A stretch of 64,000 nt of DNA, from contig NZ_JACCCU010000001.1 of the NCBI RefSeq assembly GCF_013410875.1, positions 2,046,001 to 2,110,000 of the forward strand. Reading direction: 5' to 3'. A program made the position numbers and the translations under genes. Below, one piece after another: positions 1 to 7,280 of the stretch. The number at the start of each line of letters is the position of its first letter. Positions within the stretch are counted from its first letter, which is position 1. Under the pieces are notes generated by a model that ran no database searches, was not told the origin of the DNA, and was given only the letters and a program-made list of their open reading frames with translations. The stretch is from Tunturiibacter empetritectus (lineage in GTDB: Bacteria > Acidobacteriota > Terriglobia > Terriglobales > Acidobacteriaceae).

Positions 1-331
1 GACTGTCGTCCAACCCAAAAACCTGTCACGCCCCCAAACATTTCAGTACCGCACGAAACCCAATAAGGACGCACCTTTTCAGCCGCCCCCGGTGTAGCGT
101 AATTCCAGCTCCCAACGCGTATCATAGAAGTAGTTCAGAAGTAGTTCGCAGTAGCAGGGAAAGCACGCAACGTACGAGCCCAGAAAGCTTCACTGCACAC
201 GGCTTCAGGACACATTGCACGCTTCAAGTCCAGACTTGCCCCCGCTGTTTGAAGACTTTGACACAGATCAGTATCCCCGCGAGGGAGTCCACGTGAAGTG
301 CGCCGCCAAGGCAGAGAGGAGACCCGAGAAC
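1..331. other. Non-coding left edge upstream of holB
   Basis: I see no convincing gene here. An 11-base unit (agaagtagttc) is repeated directly in tandem at 126-136 and 137-147. A reading frame in phase with the downstream gene runs back to an ATG at 215. The added 39 residues do not resemble the polymerase clamp-loader fold, so the region is better read as leader or upstream spacer. Confidence 0.5.
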
Positions 332-1525
332 ATGACGATACCGATATCCAAAACCGCTCTCCCTGCCACCTTCAACGACTTCCTCGGCAACAGCACCGCC
401 ATTGAGCACCTCCGCACCGCCATCGCCGCAGGCCGCCTTCCCCACTCCCTCATCCTCGCCGGCCCCAGCGGAGCAGGAAAGTACACCCTCGCCCTCATGC
501 TCAGCATGGCCGTCGAGTGCGAACGCCAGCCGCGCGAGCTACGCTCCTACAGCGAAGCTCTCGGGTCCAACGGCCAGTCCCTCGCCAGCTTCTGCGGCGT
601 CTGCCACAACTGCACCCGCATCGCCTCCGCCGCCAACCTCGAAGACGAGGTCGAGAAGGCTGTAGCCGCCCGTGAAGAGCTCAAGACCGAAGCCGACAGG
701 AAGGACACCCGCGTCCTCGTCCAGCCGCACCCCGACGTCCTCATCGTTCCACCCGACCCCCCGCAGCTCCTCATCAAACTCGGACAGATCCGCACCGTCA
801 TCCAGCGCTCCCACTACCTCCCCAACGAGGCCCCGCGCAAGATCTTTATCCTCACCGCAGCGAACATGATGAAGGAGGCCGCCAACTCCCTACTCAAAGT
901 CCTTGAGGAACCACCCGCGACGGTCCACATCATCATCCTCGCCGAAAACCCCGGCGAACTCCTCCCCACCATTCGCTCCCGCTGTGCCACCGTCCGCCTG
1001 GGCGCACTGCCCGTCGAAGAGATCGAGATGCTCCTCACCGACCGCCGTCCAGACATACCGCCCAAGCAGCGCACCCTCATCGCGCGCCTCGCCCAGGGAG
1101 CCGCCGGCAAGGCCCTCAGCTTCGACCTCGAAGCCTACACCGCCTCTCGCGCCGACGCGCTTCTCTTCCTGCGCAACGCCGCCGCAGCCAACTCCGGCTC
1201 CGCTGAACCCGACCATACCGCCCTCTTCAAGATGACCGAGACCTACCGCGCTGGAGCCGAAGGCCAGCAGAAAACATCAGCTCTCCTCCGCAGCCTCTCC
1301 CTGCTTCTTGAAGACCTGCTCCTCCTCGGGGCAGGCACACCCGAACTGGTTCGCAACACCGACCTACGCCCAGAGCTCGATCGCCTCAGCAGCACCCTGA
1401 GCTTCGCCTGGATCGAATCCGCCTCTCGCGCCCTTGACCAGGTGCAGAGCGGGATGCGCCGCAACCTCCTCCGCAGCCTCTCGCTCGACGCCCTCGCCGG
1501 GCAGCTCACGACCTCGGCGCAATAG
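332..1525 (+). CDS. holB: DNA polymerase III subunit delta-prime (HolB-like AAA+ ATPase)
   Basis: Clamp-loader subunit that helps open and load the beta sliding clamp at the replication fork; 397 aa from the chosen start. An N-terminal AAA+ module holds a Walker A motif (GPSGAGK, about residues 44-50) and a four-cysteine zinc module (Cys 63, 88, 91, 94). These are followed by a sensor-1-like NSLLKVLEEPP stretch and the SRC motif (RSRC). The charged insertion after the zinc module (about residues 108-125) is longer than usual. I start at ATG 332 because a GAGAGGA purine run lies just upstream and the protein then begins close to the AAA+ fold; an in-frame ATG at 215 is possible. A short DnaX-type protein is the alternative, but there is no long C-terminal tau-like region. 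It is convergent with tsaC. Confidence 0.85.
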   Translation: MTIPISKTALPATFNDFLGNSTAIEHLRTAIAAGRLPHSLILAGPSGAGKYTLALMLSMAVECERQPRELRSYSEALGSNGQSLASFCGVCHNCTRIASAANLEDEVEKAVAAREELKTEADRKDTRVLVQPHPDVLIVPPDPPQLLIKLGQIRTVIQRSHYLPNEAPRKIFILTAANMMKEAANSLLKVLEEPPATVHIIILAENPGELLPTIRSRCATVRLGALPVEEIEMLLTDRRPDIPPKQRTLIARLAQGAAGKALSFDLEAYTASRADALLFLRNAAAANSGSAEPDHTALFKMTETYRAGAEGQQKTSALLRSLSLLLEDLLLLGAGTPELVRNTDLRPELDRLSSTLSFAWIESASRALDQVQSGMRRNLLRSLSLDALAGQLTTSAQ

Positions 1526-1741
1526 AAAATAGATCCATCCCAGGCAGTTTTTTCTATTTGTGGTGGCTAGGCGTTTTTGCTGGGGGTTTTGAGAAAAAGT
1601 GGGTGCAGAACGTGGTTTTTTGCTGGTGAGGGTGTGGTGAATTGCGTGGTAAACGTGGTGCGCTGACCGTCACTTTTTCTAGGCCTAAAAATACGCCACG
1701 TCTTTCAACTTTATTTTCAGTTCTTTGATTACCGCCTGCGG
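1526..1741. other. Intergenic region with clustered GTGGT motifs
   Basis: This is the 216-base space between convergent holB and tsaC. GTGGT occurs five times within 100 bases (1560, 1612, 1634, 1646, 1655), with T-runs between copies. No clear terminator hairpin is visible. It looks like a degenerate intergenic repeat rather than a gene. Confidence 0.4.
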
Positions 1742-2788
1742 TCACTTTTTGCGGGCGGCTTTTTGCAGGCGATCCCGCAACGCGAGACCAACTCCATTCG
1801 CATCGGGCAATGGGCAGAGGATCACGGTGGCCCCTGCTTCGTCCAGCATGCGCAGTCCGGCGAAGAGTCTCCGTGCCAGAACTTCGTTGTTGCCCCACGG
1901 CCCCCACGGAAAGACATACTTCGCGGAGTGAGCATCCCAATCATCCGGCAGCATCACTCCGAGCAGATCCCCGAGCAGATCCGAAGTGCGCTCATAGCGT
2001 TCGATCGCCGGGTTGAGAGCGTAGATCAAATCGGAGTCGGAGACCACATCCACTAATACCAGCTTCGCCCGCGGAGCATAGTGCCGCAGCCCGACGCCCG
2101 GCGAAGGGAGGCTCTCAGGAGGCTCCGCAATCCCCGACAGCTCCACCGCCTCAGACTGGAAGATAGTGACTTCGCCCGCAACCGAGGCGATCATCTCCGC
2201 AGTCACCGCTCCCGGCCGATAGATCGTCATCGCTTCCACATCCAGCACCGTGGACTCGACTCCCACCGAGGTCGCACCTCCATCCAACACGGCGTCGATC
2301 CTCCCGTCCAGATCCTCCAACACATGGGCCGCAGTGGTGGGACTCGTTCTTCCGAACAGGTTCGCGCTTGGCGCTGCCACCGGCACAGACGCGCTGCGGA
2401 TCAACTCCAGCGCCACCGGATGCGCAGGCATCCTGACCCCCACCAGCTCGCGTCCCGCCGTGACAGCATCCGGCACCGCTGAGGTCCGCGGCAGCAGAAG
2501 CGTCAACGGCCCCGGCCAGAAGGCCTCCATCAACGCCTCCGCTTTCGCTGAGACGACGGCAACCCGCTGCAACATCTCGCGATCGCTCACATGGACGATC
2601 ACCGGGTCCCACGCAGGCCGCTTCTTCGCCGCAAATATCTTCGCAACTGCGGCAGCGTCAAGAGCATTCGCGCCCAGTCCGTACACGGTCTCGGTCGGAA
2701 ACGCCACCGTCCCACCCGCGCGCAGCATCTCGGCGGCCTGCGAAACTCCATCTTCCGCAGCGAACCGTACCGTTTTTCCACTGAACAT
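1742..2788 (-). CDS. tsaC: L-threonylcarbamoyladenylate synthase (TsaC/Sua5 type)
   Basis: Makes threonylcarbamoyl-AMP from threonine, bicarbonate and ATP, the first step of t6A37 modification of ANN-decoding tRNAs, in the cytoplasm. At 348 aa it is the long Sua5 form: an N-terminal YrdC domain (about residues 12-200) carrying the conserved FPTETVYGLG and KRP segments and an APSAN motif, then a C-terminal Sua5 domain. The ATG at 2788 has no ribosome-binding site. Instead a TAGAAT box ends exactly six bases upstream, so the message may be leaderless. It is divergent from the CYTH gene, with 49 bases between start codons. Confidence 0.93.
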   Translation of the reverse strand: MFSGKTVRFAAEDGVSQAAEMLRAGGTVAFPTETVYGLGANALDAAAVAKIFAAKKRPAWDPVIVHVSDREMLQRVAVVSAKAEALMEAFWPGPLTLLLPRTSAVPDAVTAGRELVGVRMPAHPVALELIRSASVPVAAPSANLFGRTSPTTAAHVLEDLDGRIDAVLDGGATSVGVESTVLDVEAMTIYRPGAVTAEMIASVAGEVTIFQSEAVELSGIAEPPESLPSPGVGLRHYAPRAKLVLVDVVSDSDLIYALNPAIERYERTSDLLGDLLGVMLPDDWDAHSAKYVFPWGPWGNNEVLARRLFAGLRMLDEAGATVILCPLPDANGVGLALRDRLQKAARKK

Positions 2789-2794
2789 ATCGCC

Positions 2795-2800
2795 ATTCTA
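2795..2800 (-). promoter_or_regulatory. Putative -10 box (TAGAAT) for leaderless tsaC
   Basis: On the minus strand TAGAAT is followed by six bases and then the tsaC ATG. Transcription would be expected to begin at or next to the start codon. I see no good -35 hexamer. This is one of several identically placed boxes in the window. Confidence 0.5.
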
Positions 2801-2825
2801 TCGTCGCGAATCTACCTGCCAGCCG

Positions 2826-2831
2826 TATACT
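2826..2831 (+). promoter_or_regulatory. Putative -10 box (TATACT) for leaderless CYTH gene
   Basis: TATACT is followed by six bases (ccatcc) and then the ATG at 2838. There is no Shine-Dalgarno sequence between them. The placement predicts transcription starting at the A of the ATG. The -35 region is not recognisable. Confidence 0.55.
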
Positions 2832-2837
2832 CCATCC

Positions 2838-3467
2838 ATGCAGAACTCTGAGATCGAACTCAAGTTCCCCGTCCCCGATCCAGAAGCTCTCCAGGCCCGC
2901 CTCGCGCAGTTAGGCTTCCACCTCGTCACTCCCCGCACCTTCGAGCACAACACCCTCTACGACACCCCCAGCCGCGACCTCCGCGCCCGCAAACAAATCC
3001 TCCGCCTGCGGCAGTACGGCAGCCTCTCGACCCTCACTCACAAGCGCCTCCCGGACCAAGAGGACCCCGTCGACACCACCCGCTATAAGATCCGTGTCGA
3101 GACCGAGACCACCATCGCCGAACCCGAGGCCATGGCCGAGATCTTCAAGCAGCTGGGCTACCTCCCTGCCTTTGTCTACGAGAAGTACCGCACCGAGTGG
3201 TCGCACTCCGCAGACCCCGGCTCCGAAGTCACCGCGCACCTCGTCGCCCATCTTGTCCTTGACGAGACCCCCATCGGCACCTACGCCGAGCTCGAAGGCC
3301 CCACCGCCTGGATCGACCAGACCCTCGCCGCACTCAACATCGACCTAGCAACCTGCCTCACCGACAGCTACGGCAAGCTCTTTCTCGACTGGAAGCAGCG
3401 CACCGCCAGCCCCGCCGAAAATCTCACCTTCGCCGAAGTAACCTCCCCCGTCCTCTCTCTCCGCTAA
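2838..3467 (+). CDS. CYTH domain protein (class IV adenylate cyclase / triphosphatase family)
   Basis: CYTH proteins bind triphosphates in a metal-containing beta tunnel. Members include class IV adenylate cyclases, thiamine triphosphatase and inorganic triphosphatases, and the reaction here cannot be told from sequence. The protein is 209 aa and opens with the diagnostic ExExK motif (E5-I-E-L-K9). Alternating basic and acidic strand motifs follow, such as LRLRQY, YKIRVETE and YAELEG. The ATG at 2838 is chosen because the family signature starts at residue 5; a longer upstream frame overlaps tsaC in antisense and is not credible. Confidence 0.88.
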   Translation: MQNSEIELKFPVPDPEALQARLAQLGFHLVTPRTFEHNTLYDTPSRDLRARKQILRLRQYGSLSTLTHKRLPDQEDPVDTTRYKIRVETETTIAEPEAMAEIFKQLGYLPAFVYEKYRTEWSHSADPGSEVTAHLVAHLVLDETPIGTYAELEGPTAWIDQTLAALNIDLATCLTDSYGKLFLDWKQRTASPAENLTFAEVTSPVLSLR

Positions 3468-3468
3468 A

Positions 3469-3574
3469 GCAATTTCCCTGTAGGTGTGGGGTGAGTCAAT
3501 GGATTGATGGCCGTCTTCTCTCAAGGAAGACGGCACTGCGGTAGATCCTCCGTTCCCAGCAACAGGGAAATTGC
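3469..3574. repeat. Nested inverted repeat, possible MITE-like or REP-like element
   Basis: A perfect 13-base inverted repeat (3469-3481 and 3562-3574, gcaatttccctgt and its complement) encloses a perfect 9-base hairpin (3510-3518 with 3526-3534, loop tctcaag). It lies directly after the CYTH stop codon and before the TonB-domain gene. No open reading frame is credible inside. Confidence 0.55.
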
Positions 3575-3627
3575 GCTAAAGCCTCCCGCCCTTCCGCCGA
3601 TACAACCTCTGTACCCGGAGGTTTTCC

Positions 3628-3960
3628 TTGGCAATCCCACTTCGCTCTTCGCGCCCCCTTCTTCTTGCCGGAAGCGTCGCCCTCTGCGTTGGCACTGCCT
3701 TCGCAGGCAACGTTCATCGCGCAATCGTCTCCCGCACGAGCCCCTCCTACCCCGAACTGGCGAAACGTATGCACGTAGGCGGCAAGGTTGTTCTTCTCGT
3801 CACCATTCAGGCAGACGGAACAGTATCGGCCACCAAAGTAGAGTCCGGCCACGCGCTTCTCGCTCCCGCCGCCCAGGACGCGGTCACCCACTGGCGCTTC
3901 GCCCCGAACTCCGAAGCCTCCGAGTCGGAGATCGAAGTCAACTTCAACCTCGACCAGTAG
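3628..3960 (+). CDS. Small exported TonB C-terminal-domain protein
   Basis: 110 aa: a signal-peptide-like N terminus (about residues 1-26, ending TAFAG) followed directly by a TonB C-terminal domain of about 80 residues, with the typical YPELAKR, GGKVVLLVTI and HWRFAP segments. The usual TonB membrane anchor with its ExbD-contacting residues and the proline-rich spacer are absent, so it is unlikely to transduce energy by itself. It may be a periplasmic accessory that binds TonB boxes (inference). The start is TTG, decided by a GGAGG at 3617-3621 six bases upstream; no ATG fits. Confidence 0.75.
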   Translation: MAIPLRSSRPLLLAGSVALCVGTAFAGNVHRAIVSRTSPSYPELAKRMHVGGKVVLLVTIQADGTVSATKVESGHALLAPAAQDAVTHWRFAPNSEASESEIEVNFNLDQ

Positions 3961-4090
3961 CCCAAAGCATCACCAGGCCAACGCAGCATCAGCACAAACA
4001 GCATCGCGACAGAGCCACCGTCAGGAGCCATCCGGCGGTGTCTCTTAAACCCTGGAATCAATCACCTCTCAACTCTGCTCCGAGGTCCAC

Positions 4091-5797
4091 ATGCAACTGC
4101 AGTCGAAGATGTTCCTGATGACTGGCGCCATCGTCGCCACTACCGTTTTCAGCGCATGTATCGCCCACCGGTACATCGGAGAGGCCAACGCTCTCTCGAA
4201 CATGGTCACGGAGAATCGCATCCCCGTCATCATGTCCAGTCGCGACATCCGCTCCCACTTCACCGACACCGTTCGCCTGCTGGAGTCCTACATGCTCTTC
4301 GGCATCGACGCGAACGCTTCGGCTACCTATCGCAACGCCCGGCGCCAGGAGTTCGAGCAGGCCGAGGCTTCGCTGGCCCTGCTCCACCAGCAGACCTCGC
4401 ACTTCGACCTGGGCTCCGATGCCCCGCGGCTCATCGCCCTCGACAACGACCTCGCAGCGCTCAAGGTCCTCGAAGAGAAGGTCGAAAGCCTTAATGAATC
4501 GAAGACCCCGCAGGGCTCGGCCGCCGCCTACGACACCCTGCAGAACCAGATTCTCCCTCTCGAAAACACCCTCTTCTCCAACATTAGCGAGATCACGCAG
4601 TCCCAGACCCGGCTCGCCAACGAAGAGCAGGCGCACCTCCGTGAGGCCAACCACTTCACTCTCATCGTCCTCTGGTTCGGCACCATCATCGCCTCCCTCA
4701 TCGGAATCACGGTATCGATCTATCTGGCTCGCAAGATCACCTACGCCCTAAATCTGGTCATGCACCGCGCCGACGCCATCGCCTCCGGCGATCTCAGCGG
4801 CCAGCCTCTGGTGCTGGACACCAGCGACCAGACCGGAGCCCTCGCTAACGCCGTTCAGAAGATGCAGTCCAACCTCGCCGGCATCATCGGCACGCTGGCT
4901 CAAACCGTCTCCACCATCACCGGCAGCGCCGCGACTATGGGCACCGCCAGCGATCAGATTCATCGCCGCATGGACCAGCAGAGTCAGCAGACCCAGCAGG
5001 CCGCCACCGCCATGCAGGAGATGTCGGCCTCCATCGCCGAGGTCTCCCGCCACACCCAGTCCGCCGCCGAGACCGCCCGCAGCGCCGCCGAGACCGCCCG
5101 CGAAGGCGGCACTATCGTCAAGCAGGTTCTCGGCAGCATGCACTCTATCGCCACCGCTGTCAGCGACACCTCCGCCACCGTCGGCCTGCTTGGCGACGAC
5201 TCACGCCGCATCTCGCAGATCGTCACCGTCATTGACGAGATCGCCCGCAAGACCAACCTGCTCGCCCTCAACGCCGCCATCGAGGCCGCCCGCGCAGGCG
5301 ATCAGGGCCGCGGATTCGCTGTAGTCGCCGGAGAGGTTCGCCGCCTCGCCGAATCTACCGCACAGGCCACCGGCGAGATCGCCAGCATGATTCAAGGCAT
5401 TCAGGACCGCACCCTCACCGCCATCGCCAGCATGGAGAGCGGCACCGGAACTGTGCAGCAGGGCGTCATCACCACCAATCAGGCTGGTGAAGCTCTCGAA
5501 CGCATCATCGGCATGGCGGAACGTGTCGACCGCATGATCGCCCAGATCGCCATCGCCGCCTCCCAGCAGACCGCCGCGGCCGACCAGTCCAGCGCCAGCC
5601 TGCACTCGATCCACTCTCTCAGCCACGAAAATCTCACCGAGATGGCCACTACTGCAGCCGGAATCGAATCGCTCCGCTCCACAGCAGTCACACTCGAGCA
5701 ACAGGTTGAGCGCTTCAGCCTCAGCTCGGCACCCGACTCAAGGCTGATTCGCGTCGCAAAGACCTCTGAGCGTCATGCCACCTTCCAGCACGCATAA
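4091..5797 (+). CDS. Methyl-accepting chemotaxis protein
   Basis: 568-aa transmembrane receptor expected to control CheA/CheW and so motility or another Che-type pathway. An N-terminal membrane segment (about residues 8-25) precedes a roughly 165-residue helical periplasmic domain of the four-helix-bundle MCP type. A second membrane segment (about 197-217), a HAMP linker and a long signalling coiled coil follow. The highly conserved hairpin tip ([20 protein letters not shown]) lies near residues 380-400. The ligand cannot be predicted. No other chemotaxis genes are in the window, so it is an orphan receptor here. A strong terminator follows. Confidence 0.93.
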   Translation: MQLQSKMFLMTGAIVATTVFSACIAHRYIGEANALSNMVTENRIPVIMSSRDIRSHFTDTVRLLESYMLFGIDANASATYRNARRQEFEQAEASLALLHQQTSHFDLGSDAPRLIALDNDLAALKVLEEKVESLNESKTPQGSAAAYDTLQNQILPLENTLFSNISEITQSQTRLANEEQAHLREANHFTLIVLWFGTIIASLIGITVSIYLARKITYALNLVMHRADAIASGDLSGQPLVLDTSDQTGALANAVQKMQSNLAGIIGTLAQTVSTITGSAATMGTASDQIHRRMDQQSQQTQQAATAMQEMSASIAEVSRHTQSAAETARSAAETAREGGTIVKQVLGSMHSIATAVSDTSATVGLLGDDSRRISQIVTVIDEIARKTNLLALNAAIEAARAGDQGRGFAVVAGEVRRLAESTAQATGEIASMIQGIQDRTLTAIASMESGTGTVQQGVITTNQAGEALERIIGMAERVDRMIAQIAIAASQQTAAADQSSASLHSIHSLSHENLTEMATTAAGIESLRSTAVTLEQQVERFSLSSAPDSRLIRVAKTSERHATFQHA

Positions 5798-5815
5798 CCG
5801 AACCATCGCTCGCCA

Positions 5816-5852
5816 AAACAAAGAGGCCCGCTTTGCGCGGGCCTCTTTGTTT
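5816..5852. terminator. Bidirectional Rho-independent terminator
   Basis: A perfect 16-base stem (5816-5831 with 5837-5852) with a five-base loop. The arms begin with A-runs and end with T-runs on both strands. It sits between the convergent MCP and TonB genes and should end both transcripts. Confidence 0.92.
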
Positions 5853-5865
5853 GAACAACCATCGT

Positions 5866-6948
5866 TTAGAAGATCTGGAAGTTAACCTCAACGTTCAGTT
5901 CCACCAGAACAGGCTTCCCATTTTCCATGGCCGGCTTGAACTTATACTGCCTCACAGCTTCCATTGCCTTCTCATCCAGACCCATGCCAACGCCGCGAAT
6001 CACATGGACGTGGCTGGGATTTCCATTGGTATCGACCCACAGGTTGACTAGAACATTTCCGGCAACCTTCGCCTTCCGAGCTTCCTCAGAAAACTCCGGT
6101 TCCACCGAAAAGATCAGCACCGGAGCCGAGACGCCGCCGCCAATACGCCTTGGTCCGCCACCGGTATTGCCGCCCGACCCAGGTCCAAGCCCCGATCCGT
6201 TGCCCGATCCGAGACCGGTACCCGTCCCGCCGCCACCCGAATATGGGCCAATGATCGGCGAGTTAGGAACTCCGACCTGCGGCAGGTTGCTCGCCATCTT
6301 CACATCCTGCTGCACTTCAATCGTCGGCTCAATCTTGATCTTAGGCTCAACGAGCGGGGGCTTGTTCGGCGGCACAATCTGCGTATCCGCAAACTTCGGC
6401 GGGGATCCCTTGACTACTGGAGTTGGCCCTTTTTGACCACCGCCTCCACCCATCGCCTGAGCCCGAGGCGGCGCCTGCGGTGGAATCGAAAGATCCGTCA
6501 CCTGAATAGTCCTCACGGGAGCCGCAAACTGAACCTTCTTCGCCAGCAAAAACGCGATCAGCAGAATAATCAATCCATAGATCACGACGGCGGATGTCGT
6601 CGCAATAGGATTCTGCTTCGTCTTCATCCGGTCGACAACCGCTATCGGCTTCGACTCCAGCACCAGTGGCGGCAGCTTCACTGGGAAGAACACATCCCGG
6701 ATGCTGTTCCACAGGGAAGAAAAGACTCCCTCTTCTTCAATCACCATATCGCTCTCAGCCGGCCGGGATTCCAGCTGTAGCGGAGCTTCGTCGGATCGGC
6801 TGAACGCATCCCGCAGGTTCGCGAAGAACGAGGTCCACATGGATCCATCGGTCTCTTCGTTCAACTTTGGAGCATCTGCCGGTCGCAGGGTCGGAGCCTG
6901 TCTCTCTGGATCTATCTGCGGTGGAGGTGTCAATAAACTATTTGCCAT
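5866..6948 (-). CDS. TonB-family energy transducer
   Basis: 360-aa TonB-type protein. A long cytoplasmic N terminus (about 115 residues, unlike E. coli TonB) is followed by one membrane helix (about 118-137). A proline-rich and then a very glycine-rich periplasmic linker (glycine-rich about 240-275) leads to a C-terminal TonB domain (about 275-360) that would contact TonB-dependent receptors. The N-terminal extension repeats a motif around residues 38-50 and 77-88 (SMWTSFFANLRDAF and SLWNSIRDVFFP), which may be a protein-interaction or membrane-associated segment. No exbB, exbD or receptor gene is adjacent. It is divergent from ileS. Confidence 0.88.
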   Translation of the reverse strand: MANSLLTPPPQIDPERQAPTLRPADAPKLNEETDGSMWTSFFANLRDAFSRSDEAPLQLESRPAESDMVIEEEGVFSSLWNSIRDVFFPVKLPPLVLESKPIAVVDRMKTKQNPIATTSAVVIYGLIILLIAFLLAKKVQFAAPVRTIQVTDLSIPPQAPPRAQAMGGGGGQKGPTPVVKGSPPKFADTQIVPPNKPPLVEPKIKIEPTIEVQQDVKMASNLPQVGVPNSPIIGPYSGGGGTGTGLGSGNGSGLGPGSGGNTGGGPRRIGGGVSAPVLIFSVEPEFSEEARKAKVAGNVLVNLWVDTNGNPSHVHVIRGVGMGLDEKAMEAVRQYKFKPAMENGKPVLVELNVEVNFQIF

Positions 6949-7280
6949 AAGCTGCTTCGCCTCGGTGCAGTAAGCCGCAGCCCCCGCACACCACTTCCAA
7001 AAAATCTCACCGCCTCGAAAACCTGCTGCTCTTCTTACGCGCCAAATGCCAGGTCGGTTCTCTTTCCGGCTCTGGCCAACATCACCTGGTCATTAACATT
7101 CTACAAACATTCACCAACCGGCGCTTGTACTCATAGGCGCTTATACCCTTGGACGCACGCCGACAGGGGAATGTCTCCTAAGGAGTATCGACTGCCATCC
7201 TATGTACCATCCCTCCTCCCCGTCTACAATAGAGGTTTGCCACAAACCGCAACTTTGTTATCAGCAACCAAGAGGATCGA
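6949..7280. other. Divergent intergenic region tonB / ileS
   Basis: 332 bases holding the promoters of the divergent TonB-family gene and ileS. A TACAAT hexamer at 7224-7229 is a candidate -10 for ileS, without a recognisable -35. I see no T-box-like leader or other riboswitch and no small gene. Confidence 0.4.

Noticed and set aside
2250-2837. Upstream extension of the CYTH frame
   Set aside because: It overlaps tsaC in antisense, and the CYTH signature begins at residue 5 of the ATG 2838 start.
6949-7280. T-box or other riboswitch before ileS
   Set aside because: No T-box sequence, specifier stem or terminator/antiterminator pair is visible in the leader.
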